From contig VCMS01000043.1 in NCBI GenBank assembly GCA_022539475.1, positions 186,001 to 250,000 of the forward strand: 64,000 bases of DNA, in the 5' to 3' direction. Numbering within the stretch: position 1 is the first letter of the stretch; each line of letters opens with the position of its first letter. This stretch comes from Gracilaria domingensis (Eukaryota > Rhodophyta > Florideophyceae > Gracilariales > Gracilariaceae). The translations under genes were made by a program, and so were the position numbers. The notes beneath the pieces are model-generated. The model did no database searches, was not told where the DNA came from, and was given only the letters and a program-made list of their open reading frames with translations. Shown piece after piece: positions 31,150-41,404 of the stretch.

Positions 31150-34100
31150 ATGTTTCGCCCTCTTTCTTGGGATCAAAACGAAAAACTCTCTCTCGAGCAA
31201 AAGCAAGTAGACGAAAGTACACCTTTAGGAACCTCTCTTCGGGACTCAGGCGCCAATCTGAAGGAAATGCTAAAGAGTGGGGACGAATCCCTTAAAGGCC
31301 CCAAACGTGTAAAGCCGGTCTCTATTACGCCTGCCCTTAAGACCCCGAAGCTTTTGAAGCCAATACCCGTAGCAAATAAGGTTCTCATCTCCTTCGAGGA
31401 TGTGGAAGATGTTTCTGACTCTCAAGAATTCACTGGACGAAGCCTGGGAGATTGCTCAATTTCCTTGTCACCAGGATCTGGACTTTCTGCTCAAAACGAA
31501 GATGCAGCTCTTCCGTTCTCACCAAGATCTCAGGAAAGAGCATACGCAATCAGAAATGGAATCTTTAATCCCTCACACCGAACTTCTCCGAAGGGATCTG
31601 GGAATGATAAGAGAGACGATGTTACATCCGAAGAGTTTGATCAACTACCTTTCCGTGACGATCAACTGAAGCCAAATCAAGTTAGAGTGCAAGACTTTCG
31701 TGGCAAAGGTATTCAGAAGATCGGTGCGATAGGAGAATCCCGGGGTGAGCCCTTCCTCGGGAAACCATTTCAAGTTAGGCGAGCTTCATTCTTCGGCCCT
31801 GACGATGTGGAGAATATTCCCCCAGCCTCAATCATATCGATCGAAAGTCCTTCGATTAGTTATCGTGCACATTCTATCAAGTCTAAGCCCGAAACCCCAA
31901 TTGAAGACACAAAACCATTCGCAACTCCTCCAACCCATTTCAGATCCTCTAATGGTGATGGAAGCAGTGATTCTAGAGCTAGTGAGTCTCTCTCCTCGGC
32001 TGCATCGAGTAGAGGGGATGATTCAACGAGATCCCGTTCCTTCTCCTCTCTCAAATCATCTGACGAACATCCTGCTAGAACTCGAGGCCCTGGTTCAGTT
32101 TCTTCTTCTTCCTCCTTTAAATCTGATGATGTAAGTGCAAAGGGGCTTGAGTCAACACAGAAATACGATCGACGCCGTAGGAGCCGAGAGCAAAGTCGAG
32201 TTCTTCGGATCTTTGATCGACGGCAGAGTTCGACCGACACTCGGGACATTATTGACAATCCTTGGTTTCAAGCTATGGCGATCGAAAATGACCTTCAAGA
32301 TTTAACAGGTACATCACGGCCGGCAAAATATCCACGGAACGTTGAACAGAAAGGGAAGCGAACGAAAATATCGAAGTTGGGTCGATCTTTGAAGAATCAA
32401 GGAAAGCGGAAGAAGCTGGACAATGAGAGCAACGCTAATCCAGCATCACATGATAAGAAGTCAATCCCAACTTCGACCTCAAACACTCCTTTGGATCCCT
32501 CCAGCGGCTCCAAGGATATTGCGAACGAGGAGCTCCGACATGTTCTCCGCAGAGCCCTGTCGGGGAGGCGGCATCTAGACGATGTCCTTGAGTGCATGAT
32601 GCGCGTGTATACCAGACCTTCAGACAATGTGCTTCAATTGATGCATAAGTACTTTGGATCTACAAAGACGATTGAAGCGGGCGTCAAGTGGATTACCGAG
32701 GAACTGAGGGTGCTCCAAGGGGATATGTCTGAGAAAAGACGTTCCAAAGAAACTGAGGCTTACATTGTTGTGTCGCGAATATATCGAGAGATACTTCTCC
32801 AGATCTTCACCACCGGGCCGGACACCGTGAAGAAGGCGTTCCTCAGTAGCAGTAAGGCGTGCTCAGCTCTCATCCGCTTTTTGGAGAAGGATGTTCCCCA
32901 AGGAAGATTGGAGCTCAAGGCTTGGGCTAAAACCTCGGTATCTATTTTCAAGATCTTGAATGGTTTAATGAAAGATCATGTCTCTGATGTCGTGCTTTTC
33001 ATTTCAAGCAAGGAAGGTCTTCTGCGTTCAATAGTTTCGAAGCATATTTGCTTTCCCGAAGTCGTCTCGTTCGTTTCGAAGCTATGCTCTTCAGATGCTC
33101 TGTCGGAAACAACGGAAGACATTCCGCGGTATGGTCCTCCCAACCCGCATGGGATTCTTCTGTTGGCAAAAGAAAATGTAATTGACGTATTGGCCCATGT
33201 CTTCATCGACTCATGTGATGCGAGGTCTGCAAATTCTTGCGATCTGGTACTCGACAGACAACGCAATTCTTTGCAATGCATTAAGGATATAAGCTTTAAA
33301 GCAGTGACCATACCGAAGTTCGGTAAGACTAACTGCTCGATGAACGCAAAACAAATAAGAATGCTCAACACGGCTTTAGACAGCATAGCTCTTTACTCCG
33401 CAACCGATCACGTGCAAGCTGGAATTGAATACTCTATTAGACGAATCAATGGGAGTGAAAATGGGAAAGGAGAAGTACTGAGCTCCCGTTTTGAGCAAAA
33501 CTACCCTCTCATTCATATTCTATCCTTATCTACTGACCTACTTGATGTTGTGCTCCGTGCTTCAGAATCGAAGAAAATTGCTGTCCGGCGCACAATTGGT
33601 ATGGTAAACACTGAGAAGATAGAAGGTGTGGTGCTCTCGAATTTAGATGCTCTTTGCGGCTTCCTTGGAAGAAACTCCACACCCGGAATCGTTTCGACAA
33701 CTGAATTGTCTATCATTGAGCTCCTTAGATGTCTGTTTGCGTCCGAACATGACAATGTTTGGGTTTCGTTGTCGAACAAGCGAGTGCCTGAGCTCCTCCT
33801 TGCCGTTGTGGAAGATAATGAGCTGCGGACTTTAATCCACAAAGCTGTAATCGAATGTTTAGAGGCGTCATTGAAGCGGAAAGAAGCTGTGGCGCTGCAC
33901 AAGCAGTGGGTTACTTGCATTGGGAAGAGCGATGCATGGAGGAGTGCAATGCGTGCGATCACAGAAGAAAAGCAATCTGGAGAGCATTGCAAACAAAAGC
34001 AAGGTTCTCAGATCCAATGCACATATGTGCAGATCACTTCTGCTTTAATGGACCTTGCTAACTCTGTGCACAGCATGAATCTAAGTTCCTTTCTTACCAA

Positions 34101-34269
34101 ACATGGCGTAACGGCACCGTTTATGGAGAGGCTGGAGGTTAATATAACGAGAAGAAGGGAGGAGCAAAATATACCTTGCGGCGGTCCGAAACCAGAAGCT
34201 CCAACAATCTCGGTACTAGCCTGTGCCGAGTTCCTCGCGGCGCATCTGAACGACGTGAACGCAGTGTGA
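31150..34269 (+). CDS. SAPS-like (PP6 regulatory subunit-like) helical repeat protein
   Basis: About 1039 residues from the ATG at 31150. Residues 1-460 are Ser/Arg/Asp-rich and look disordered, with many possible phosphorylation sites. From about residue 455 an all-helical region starts. Segments such as YREILLQIFTTGPDTVKKAFL, then LIRFLEKDVPQGRLEL..WAKTSVSIFKILNGL, then VVLFISSKEGLLRSIVSKHI and ..VVSFVSKL, follow the order of the SAPS domain (Sit4-associated proteins, PP6R). A later LSIIELLRCLFASE and QITSALMDLANSV also fit its second half. SAPS proteins load the PP2A-like phosphatase PP6/Sit4. The match is from memory and weak in identity, and the long disordered N-terminus is unusual because SAPS is normally N-terminal. 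Another ARM/HEAT-type protein, such as a WAPL relative, is the alternative. Confidence 0.5.
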   Translation: MFRPLSWDQNEKLSLEQKQVDESTPLGTSLRDSGANLKEMLKSGDESLKGPKRVKPVSITPALKTPKLLKPIPVANKVLISFEDVEDVSDSQEFTGRSLGDCSISLSPGSGLSAQNEDAALPFSPRSQERAYAIRNGIFNPSHRTSPKGSGNDKRDDVTSEEFDQLPFRDDQLKPNQVRVQDFRGKGIQKIGAIGESRGEPFLGKPFQVRRASFFGPDDVENIPPASIISIESPSISYRAHSIKSKPETPIEDTKPFATPPTHFRSSNGDGSSDSRASESLSSAASSRGDDSTRSRSFSSLKSSDEHPARTRGPGSVSSSSSFKSDDVSAKGLESTQKYDRRRRSREQSRVLRIFDRRQSSTDTRDIIDNPWFQAMAIENDLQDLTGTSRPAKYPRNVEQKGKRTKISKLGRSLKNQGKRKKLDNESNANPASHDKKSIPTSTSNTPLDPSSGSKDIANEELRHVLRRALSGRRHLDDVLECMMRVYTRPSDNVLQLMHKYFGSTKTIEAGVKWITEELRVLQGDMSEKRRSKETEAYIVVSRIYREILLQIFTTGPDTVKKAFLSSSKACSALIRFLEKDVPQGRLELKAWAKTSVSIFKILNGLMKDHVSDVVLFISSKEGLLRSIVSKHICFPEVVSFVSKLCSSDALSETTEDIPRYGPPNPHGILLLAKENVIDVLAHVFIDSCDARSANSCDLVLDRQRNSLQCIKDISFKAVTIPKFGKTNCSMNAKQIRMLNTALDSIALYSATDHVQAGIEYSIRRINGSENGKGEVLSSRFEQNYPLIHILSLSTDLLDVVLRASESKKIAVRRTIGMVNTEKIEGVVLSNLDALCGFLGRNSTPGIVSTTELSIIELLRCLFASEHDNVWVSLSNKRVPELLLAVVEDNELRTLIHKAVIECLEASLKRKEAVALHKQWVTCIGKSDAWRSAMRAITEEKQSGEHCKQKQGSQIQCTYVQITSALMDLANSVHSMNLSSFLTKHGVTAPFMERLEVNITRRREEQNIPCGGPKPEAPTISVLACAEFLAAHLNDVNAV

Positions 34270-34455
34270 GTAGTATCCTAGTGTATTTTGCTAGAGTAAG
34301 AATCTGTGTTTAGCAGATATTGAGTGAATACAACGAGTCCGAGACCTTTCCCAACTCTTGTTGTACACGAAAAGCATATTCTAACGCGGTTGACTGTATG
34401 ACTACCCTCCACATGCGCATAGCAGTACTCGACCCCCATTTTCAATCGCAGAGTG

Positions 34456-34965
34456 CTATCTGTACACTCGAGAAAGACTGAAAGATCTGCCCGGGGCGAC
34501 CAAAGACGGTTTAGAGGCTTGAGATTCTGCTCGTTTCGCTTCCTGCAGGGCGGCGAGAATGTCCGCCATATTAGTCTCTAATACAAGGCCACCAACAACA
34601 ATCTCGTCCAAAACATAGTGAATCTTGTTCATATAGAAAATGAGGTCAAGCTCACATACATTCTCAAAACATCGATCAAGTGTCTCGACGAAGACTTGGA
34701 TGAGGTCCAAAATGCCTAATTCACTCTCGGCCTCGTCGACGCAGAAAACGAAGAACAGCGTGGCGTAGTGACGGTAAATAACGCGAACGCCAGGCCCGAA
34801 CATGGTACCACCCTCCACAAAGTTGCATAGACCATCACTGCGTTTTGAAACGATAGCAAACACGTCACGAATGAGCTGCTGCTGACGGTCCTCCGGGATG
34901 TACTCATAAAACTTTGTCAGACGCGGTTGGCCATGATTGTTGAGAACTATTACGGACTTGATCAT
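34456..34965 (-). CDS. AP3S: AP-3 complex subunit sigma
   Basis: 169 residues, a full-length clathrin-adaptor small chain. The sequence MIKSVIVLNNHGQPRLTKFY, then VCN-like LCNFVEGG, IYRHYATLFFVFCVDEAESELG, ILDLIQVFVETLDRCFENVC and ELDLIFYMNKIHYVLDEIV follows the longin-fold sigma pattern. The ILDLIQVFVETLD and MVLETN-like (LVLETNMADI) blocks favour sigma-3 over sigma-1/2/4. It should form the AP-3 core with delta, beta-3 and mu-3 on endosomes and sort cargo to vacuole or lysosome-like compartments. The C-terminal extension of about 25 residues is Ser/Ala-rich. No intron. The gene is divergent from the BASS transporter gene about 570 bases away. Confidence 0.95.
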   Translation of the reverse strand: MIKSVIVLNNHGQPRLTKFYEYIPEDRQQQLIRDVFAIVSKRSDGLCNFVEGGTMFGPGVRVIYRHYATLFFVFCVDEAESELGILDLIQVFVETLDRCFENVCELDLIFYMNKIHYVLDEIVVGGLVLETNMADILAALQEAKRAESQASKPSLVAPGRSFSLSRVYR

Positions 34966-35539
34966 GTCGCAGCTGGAAAGTAGACACGCCGCGGGTGAAT
35001 AAACACAAAGAGTAGCTTCTTCAAGCCAAGTTGGGAACGCACAAGGGCGTCAAACACTGGGAACCAACAGTTAAACATGGATGCAAGCAAGTCCGGTGAG
35101 CGGAAACCAAGGGGGCACCTTGGTCGCTGAGAGGTATAGTTGCCGCAGGCCCGATAAGGTTACTAAAGACCCTGTGGCGCGTGCAGAATGATGACGTTCA
35201 CGTATGTGCGCGCGGAATGCCATGCCAACACACCGCCGTCATGGTGCATGAACGCTGAGCAAAAAGTGATACATATGATTGGGCAACGCCCCACTTGTGA
35301 GCCCCCGATTGGTTCGATCTCAAAAATTCCTGAGTCAGCGGCCGACATCTCCGCGACGGCGCCGTTTCGCGCGATCCGCTTGCGATTCGCAAGTTGCGAA
35401 CGCCACCGCTTCCGCTCCTTTGATCTTTGCCACATCGAGCGCGTCTCTTTCAAAGCTGCAACGGAGGCACGTACGAGCGCTCTTTCACTTCTGTTCGATC
35501 AGCTGTCTATGCGCACCCGATAAGACGAACTCATCGCGT
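34966..35539. promoter_or_regulatory. Divergent promoter interval
   Basis: Between the AP-3 sigma start (34965, -) and the BASS start (35540, +). Unlike the other divergent pairs it has moderate GC and no CG-dinucleotide runs. The region is open on the + strand in the BASS frame but starts there only on TTG. Confidence 0.4.
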
Positions 35540-36853
35540 ATGCTGATCCCCAATTCGCCCCGCCATCCAATGTCGTTATCCTATGCCTTTGTGTCGTCTC
35601 TCTCGGCCCCCCGTCTAGCTTCACAAAGTTCATCATCATTCCTACGCACACGATGCCTTCCAAGAACTTCTATCTACAGCACGGGTTTTCGGAGAAGATC
35701 AGACCCATTGCGTCCTTCCATTTCTCCAACCGAAAGGGTTCGTCGATCTGTAACAACAGCCATTGCTTCGGATGATTCACCTTCTCTATCCGAGCCCGCG
35801 AACAGAACATTCCGCGAGAACGTCTGGAACTCGTACGTGCGTGCTTCTACCTTCCTCACAAATCTTTTCCCCGTTTGGACCGTGTTGTCGGCGCTCTCGG
35901 CATTGAAGCGCCCCGCACTATATACATGGTTGACCACTCCATACTTCACGTTTAGTCTTGGTATTCTAATGCTCAGTATGGGCATCACCCTTTCAATTGA
36001 TGATTTCAAACGCGTCCTGCGTCGATTTGGAGCCGTTACCATTGGCTTCATTGGCTGTTACCTCATAATGCCCGTCTTGGCACTCCTGCTTGCCAAGCTC
36101 TTCAGCCTTCCCGCAAACCTTACCGCTGGACTCATATTGGTTGGCGCTGTGAATGGAGGACAGGCTTCCAACCTTTGCACTTACATTGCCAACGGCAATG
36201 TGGCGCTCTCAGTTATGATGACTACAAGTACGACGTTAGGCGCCATTGTCATGACTCCCCTCATCAGCAAATGGTTGATTGGAGCAGTCATTCCTGTCAA
36301 CGCGGTGGGAATCGCTTGGTCAACAATTCAAGTGGTTCTCTTTCCCATTGCGCTGGGTATGTTTTTGAACAAGTTCTGCAACGCCTTTGTTCGTGCTGTT
36401 TTGCCTTTTTCTCCCGTCCTGGGAGTCGCAGCAACGTGTCTGCTCGTGGGATCTTCTGTAGCTCAATGTGCAACACCAATTCTACAGGCCGGTATCAGTT
36501 TGCAATTACCGATTCTGCTCCTGCACGTACTTGGTGGAATATGTGGATATCTTTCTGTAGCTTTAGCCGGGTACGGAGAAATCGTGCGACGTACAACTGC
36601 CATCGAAACATCAATGAAGAGCAGTGCATTTGGTTTCCTTCTTGCAACGCTGCATTTCGGAGAGTACATGGTTCGCGTTCCCGCAGCCGTTTCGGTTGTT
36701 TGGATGGCATTGGTTGGTTCCACTATGGCAGTTATTTGGCGCTATATCCCAGTTGATAACAAGTCTAAACTTGATCGTTCTTCAGCGGGCAGGAAAGGTC
36801 TCTTCAACAGACTACTCAAACCATCGGAATCAGACAAGGGCGATTCAGAGTAG
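35540..36853 (+). CDS. Plastid BASS-family (bile acid:Na+ symporter) carrier
   Basis: 437 residues from the ATG at 35540. Residues 1-95 are Ser/Arg/Pro-rich with few acids, a likely plastid transit peptide. About nine hydrophobic helices then follow the BASS order: LFPVWTVLSAL, FTFSLGILMLSMGITLSIDDFKR, VTIGFIGCYLIMPVLALLLAK, GLILVGAVNGGQASNLCTYIANGNVALSVMMTTSTTLGAIVMTPL, and ending TSMKSSAFGFLLATLHFG. The GGQASN and NVALS stretches are the conserved sodium/substrate-site blocks. Plant plastid members carry pyruvate, oxo-acids or pantoate-type anions with sodium; which one applies here is unknown. The length and topology are complete, and the tail is charged and stromal or intermembrane. Confidence 0.88.
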   Translation: MLIPNSPRHPMSLSYAFVSSLSAPRLASQSSSSFLRTRCLPRTSIYSTGFRRRSDPLRPSISPTERVRRSVTTAIASDDSPSLSEPANRTFRENVWNSYVRASTFLTNLFPVWTVLSALSALKRPALYTWLTTPYFTFSLGILMLSMGITLSIDDFKRVLRRFGAVTIGFIGCYLIMPVLALLLAKLFSLPANLTAGLILVGAVNGGQASNLCTYIANGNVALSVMMTTSTTLGAIVMTPLISKWLIGAVIPVNAVGIAWSTIQVVLFPIALGMFLNKFCNAFVRAVLPFSPVLGVAATCLLVGSSVAQCATPILQAGISLQLPILLLHVLGGICGYLSVALAGYGEIVRRTTAIETSMKSSAFGFLLATLHFGEYMVRVPAAVSVVWMALVGSTMAVIWRYIPVDNKSKLDRSSAGRKGLFNRLLKPSESDKGDSE

Positions 36854-37118
36854 ATACACATATCGACCCATTGCTATTATGTAACTGCCGAACGTCACGA
36901 ACCAAAGGCAAAAGAGGCTCAGCTTGCTGGGCCCATCACTACGGCATTTTCACACCCAGTCCGCGATTCTTTTTACCCTGTTGCGTTTACTTCATTCACA
37001 TACGTATCGGATCGATCCCTTGCATAAACTGAAGGCTGTCTAATTCTTTCCGTCATAGAAAATATATTCTTTCACGATTTTGATGTACCTCCATGTCTTC
37101 TGCCAGACGTGACTCTTA
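36854..37118. other. Convergent intergenic spacer
   Basis: A short spacer between two convergent genes for putative plastid membrane proteins. No repeat was seen. Confidence 0.4.
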
Positions 37119-38000
37119 TTATCTCCAAGAACCCCAGTCCAAGTACTTGAGGACGCCCTTGATCGCCGCTTGCTCCCGAAGCATGCCATCTCCGGACTGA
37201 GGGTTTGTATACGCGCGGACGAAATAAAATGCGTAGAAGCCGAGCAGAACAGCAACATCCGCTGTCCAAATCAGGCCACAGTTTCTCGTGACTGCCGGTA
37301 AACAGACATTTACAAGTGGGATGGCTAGAAATGATACGTTCAATGCACTTTTTTCAGCTTTCATTGTCCCCTTTCTGGCACGCAATGCTGGAATTGTAAA
37401 GAGCCAAGTCATCCAGAACCCGAGGGCCTGCCCTACTAGTGGTACAGAATAGCCCGGAACAGCGTCGAACGAAAGTACGGCACCCACGGCCAAGAACAAA
37501 AGTGCCTGGAAGACGAAAAGCTGTTTCAACCAGGTTTGCATCACTTGACGCTTTTCACGAGTAATATCTTTCTGTATCTTATCAATTTTCTCCTGGACCG
37601 CACCATGTTTCTCACTGCCTTTCGAGAGCGTTTCTGATTCCTTCTCCAGCGCATCTAGCTTTCTTGTCAAGCTCACAACCTTTCCCCCATTGAGAAGTTC
37701 GTCCAGATTGATACCCTCTGCTTCCAGTTCGGCTCGAACTTGACTCTCAACCGGATCTTTTCCTGCAGACATGAAAGGAAGCTGCGTTCGTCTGATTCGT
37801 ACTTTCAGAATATAATTCCTCGAATGCAAGCATTGCCTCAATGGTTGATTGCCGAAGAAAAGTTGTCGATGATGTTTGATCGATGATGTGCAGCCTGGCA
37901 ACGCGAACGCTTGCGAAGCGAGCACTCTTAGAGCAGGATGTAACTCCGTATGCTGTCCGTTTGTTTTATGAATGCAGAACTGCTGTGTTTCTGGCATCAT
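37119..38000 (-). CDS. Putative plastid-targeted membrane protein with coiled coil
   Basis: About 293 residues from the ATG at 37998-38000; an internal ATG at 37770-37772 is possible but would drop the basic leader. Residues 1-78 are rich in His, Arg, Ser and Gln, compatible with a transit peptide. Residues about 78-150 form an acidic then basic coiled coil (LTRKLDALEKESETLSKGSEKHG). From about 155 there are four hydrophobic helices (QLFVFQALLFLAVGAVLSF, VGQALGFWMTWLFTIPAL, VSFLAIPLVNVCLPAV, WTADVAVLLGFYAFYFVRA). The protein ends KYLDWGSWR, a conserved-looking terminus that I associate, without certainty, with plant and algal plastid membrane proteins. No enzymatic motif; function unknown. 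Confidence 0.65.
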   Translation of the reverse strand: MMPETQQFCIHKTNGQHTELHPALRVLASQAFALPGCTSSIKHHRQLFFGNQPLRQCLHSRNYILKVRIRRTQLPFMSAGKDPVESQVRAELEAEGINLDELLNGGKVVSLTRKLDALEKESETLSKGSEKHGAVQEKIDKIQKDITREKRQVMQTWLKQLFVFQALLFLAVGAVLSFDAVPGYSVPLVGQALGFWMTWLFTIPALRARKGTMKAEKSALNVSFLAIPLVNVCLPAVTRNCGLIWTADVAVLLGFYAFYFVRAYTNPQSGDGMLREQAAIKGVLKYLDWGSWR

Positions 38001-38894
38001 CACGACGCGTGTTGGAAAAGCAAACGACTACGCAAAACCCGATGTTCTCACTCTAAACCTTTTCAAGCTCCAGGCTTGCGTTCCGTAGCAAACTTTGTCG
38101 AAGTACCAGACGTCAGCTTCTGTTTTTGCGACAAGTTAATTTGTAAAGTAGAACCTCAGTGTCGAAACTGTAACGGAGTTGAATATCTGCAGCCCCGCTT
38201 GGGGGGAAGAATAACTATCACCGGGGAAACCTTTAGCATGAAGTCTATTAGGCTGCTCGATTTTGCATTGCATATCAACCCCTGACCTGAAGATGTACGA
38301 ACATAGATAAATAGCGACATTGTTTAGGTTGTAATGGGCGGTTGAAAATCGGGCACCTCTTGACATCACGAATCGCAAAAATAGGTTTTTGAGGAACAAT
38401 AGAAACATTTAAAAGGTTCAATTCTTTTTGCGCACGTTTTAAACGTTTTGTAAACGTATAAAACGTTCAAATCACGTTCAAAACATTTTATAGTGGACCC
38501 CTTTATACAAGGCACCCCCCTGTCAAGTGTGTGAAACAGCATTACAGTAGACTCTTGAACGATACAACAGCCACAGCTGCCGGAACAACGAAAGCTACGC
38601 CGGCATTAGCCCTTTTTAATTAAGGAATTCTTCCTTACGTGGTAAGCCCCCAAATCCAGGCTATTTCTAATTTTTGAAACAAGAGGACTTCCTTATTACC
38701 TGTACACGACCAGCCTTGAGTCTGACTGACTAGACGTTCGCAAAGATGGGGCTTGACGAAAAACTCTGCTACCCTTGCTCCTCTTTCAGCAAATGAATCA
38801 AACAACAGCCTATACAGAGGCATTGATTTAGCAGGCATCTGTTTTAGACGTCAAAATAATTTTGGATAAAAACGAAACTGTTGAAAGTAAAACC
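38001..38894. other. AT-richer region at edge of mobile-element block
   Basis: No gene. Around 38420-38490 there are repeated AAACGTT words, and at 38545-38570 a CAGTAGACTC word that loosely resembles Tigger-type ends but has no partner. It marks the transition to the nested elements. Confidence 0.35.
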
Positions 38895-38932
38895 TGTTGA
38901 GTATCGCAGATCTGCCAAAGGTCGCCTGAGTA

Positions 38933-41204
38933 ACGTAGGAGATAAAAACGCGAAACAGATTTACGAAAATCGATTCGCCAAAACGCAGTATCTACGGCCT
39001 TCTTTAGCGCCAAGGCTTCTTTGAAAGCAAACCCCTTCCCCTCCCAAGTCTTGCCAAGACCAGCGATTCAAACAATGGCGCGCTTTTCCTGCGGAATACA
39101 GACAAGATTACATATCTCCACCGGTCCCTGGCTTACTTAAGACCAACTCCAGCGCGGTGACCCATTTACGGTTCCATCGAATCGCGAGACCGATCTAGTA
39201 CCTGACTTTCAAAGTCGTTACGTCACTCGATTATGTCCAACGACGTCACCGCACTGCAACTAGCAGTGTGGGACTATTTTGCCGAGCCGTACCTTTCATT
39301 CAAAATTGTAGCTCAACAATATGGGCTGGCTCGCAGCAAAGTGTATCGAGCGTGGCAATGGTGGTCCAACAGCGCTCCAGAAAGCCCGCTCTAAAGACCA
39401 GAAGACATTCATCTGTTTCAGCCACTTCCCGGACGCCCTACCAAGTTTAACGAAGACGAAGAAGTTACTTTCGCTCGTGCAGTTAACGAATACGCCTATA
39501 ATCACACACTTTTGACACGACACGGAGTTTGCATGCTTGCTGAACATTTTGTTTCACTGTTCCCGTCTTCTAGACGAGCACAATGCTCTCGACCCAGCGC
39601 AAGGCCCTCAACAACCTGGGTGAAGGGATTTTAGCAGCGGCATCCCACGTTAAAGATCAAAGCCGTGCAGATCGTCGAACCAAAAAAGGGTCAAAGCAGT
39701 GACAAAAGAAAACTTAGTTGAGCACATTGCGCGTATGAAAGCCATTATTCGTCGTTATCACATCAAATCCGCCGATCAGATCTTCAATGTAGACGAGTCT
39801 GGAATATCCCTCACGAAAATGGTAGGCCGCTTGCTTCGTAAAGCCGTTGGACCGGCAGATCATAAGCTCGTTCAGAGCAGCGTGGCCACAAAAGGAAACT
39901 TAGATCACGTTACAATTATGCCGGTGGTGAATGCAGCTGGGAAGGCATTTCATCCGGTAATTGTGTATCCAGGAGAAAACGCTCGCTTTCGAAGAGTCAA
40001 CGGCAAGTATGAGACCCTTCATCCTCATTTGCCGCCATGTTATCTGCATCATCGAGACCCTGCAGGCGTCAATAGCGCCATATTCTTCAACTGGGCGCGT
40101 GAATTTGTGCGTGAAACTGAAAGTATTAGACGCACTGGTGACAACCTTCTGCTGTTGTTTGACGGGTATTCCGCTCATGTACAGTACGAAACTCTGCTGC
40201 TTCTCAGAGAGAACCGTATATACGTTGTTGGACTACCCGCTCACACCTCACATGTTTTGCAACCTCTCGATGTAGGTGTGTTCTCGCCGTTCAACTCATT
40301 TCTTCAACGCGAAATCCATCAAATGTCCCGTGCCTTTCCTGTGTTGGACGCGTTCAATGTTGCGACATGCATCACAAACGCTTATGAACTAGCGTTTACA
40401 AGGAAAAATATCATGAACGGTTTCTCAGGAACTGGAGCTTGGGTCAGTGAAAGGCAGTGTGCAGACCTAGAGCCGTTGTTGCAAAAGCCGTTGAAGTGCG
40501 AAGATAAAATTACCGTTGTCGAGCTTATGAAAAGCTTTGATGACTCCGCTCGTTCTTTGGTTTCATCCGTGAATGTTGAGCAGAACGGCACTATCAAAAT
40601 TGATACCTCTTCTGGGGCGCATTTAACCGCAGAAGTTGTACTGGAAGCTCTTAAAGAGAGAGATCGCCGCCGCAAAGATAGTAAGACCACGACCCCGAAG
40701 TCGGCCGGAAAAGGCCGAGGGATCCGCAAAAGTTTCGAGGAAACGGCTGGTGAACTTCGTCGCTTGATCCGCCTAGCTCCAGAGAGAGAAATCCGCCGAA
40801 ACGCGCTCAACACTTCTCGTCGTCATCGTCGTGCGGTGCGCGCGATGAAAGCGGCGTTTGCCGTCAGAAACAGTGGCTTTCAGGTGGGAAATGTGCTTTG
40901 AAAGCGTCTGGATGGCTTGAGAATCTGCTAAGTGTTTGCTTTTGATTGGTTTATTATATGTATTCGTTTGTTTTGCATTTCAATAATGTCGACAAATGAA
41001 CCTCTAAACTAGGGTAAAGAATGTTTTGTTTTGTTTGATCCATATTTTCTTTGTCTACGAAACGTCCAGAGAACAATATGGTGTGTCTTCTTTTTCTAAT
41101 GAGAGGTTGTAGAAGCTTCTAGCTGGTTCCAGAGCTGAGAAAATCGTCATTTGGGAGAGTGTCATCGAAAAATGCCTTTTTGTTTCGACTTATTGTCGTT
41201 ACGT
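38933..41204 (+). mobile_element. pogo/Tc1-mariner-like DNA transposon nested in the LTR
   Basis: 2272 bases flanked by TA at 38931-38932 and 41205-41206, the hallmark target duplication of the Tc1/mariner/pogo group. The ends form imperfect terminal inverted repeats of about 25 bases: both begin ACGTA and later share CGAAACA. One transposase gene lies inside on the + strand. Comparison with the intact 3' LTR defines the borders to the base. Confidence 0.9.
39233..40901 (+). pseudogene. pogo-like DDE transposase, broken N-terminal part
   Basis: The ATG at 39233-39235 starts a helix-turn-helix-like region (LSFKIVAQQYGLARSKVYRAW). In-frame TAA (39392-39394) and TAG (39632-39634) follow, and a one-base shift lies in the A6 run near 39682-39687. 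From 39699 to 40901 an intact 400-residue frame carries the DDE_1 catalytic core: FNVDESGI with the first Asp, LLLFDGYSAH with the second, and a third in PAHTSHVLQPLDVGVFSPFN. These blocks are those of pogo/Tigger/CENP-B-like enzymes that cut and paste at TA. The C-terminus is basic. The stops make autonomous activity unlikely, although the catalytic core is whole. Confidence 0.88.
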
Positions 41205-41404
41205 TACTGACAAATAATTAGAGCCAAAGGCCGCGTGCCTTTCAGGCCATCAGTATTAACTACCTACAAGTAAAGACAAGGCCTGCTCTCTTCGAGGAGC
41301 CAGATCCATCGTGCTCATCATCTGTGTTCCCTGTTGAACTCATTTCTTTAGTGCTCAACAATTTAAATTGTGTTTGCGCAACAGCCCTATTGGAGCGAGA
41401 GAAG

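Larger units (their letters stand above)
38895..41360 (+). repeat. 5' LTR, split by a transposon insertion
   Basis: The parts are 38895-38932 and 41207-41360, together 192 bases, equal in length to the 3' LTR. The split falls at GAG-TA/CTG: the TA is duplicated at both sides of the inserted DNA transposon. Confidence 0.92.

Noticed and set aside
38545-38570. CAGTAGACTC as a Tigger-type terminal repeat
   Set aside because: No matching inverted partner or TA flank was found; the real transposon ends are at 38933 and 41204.
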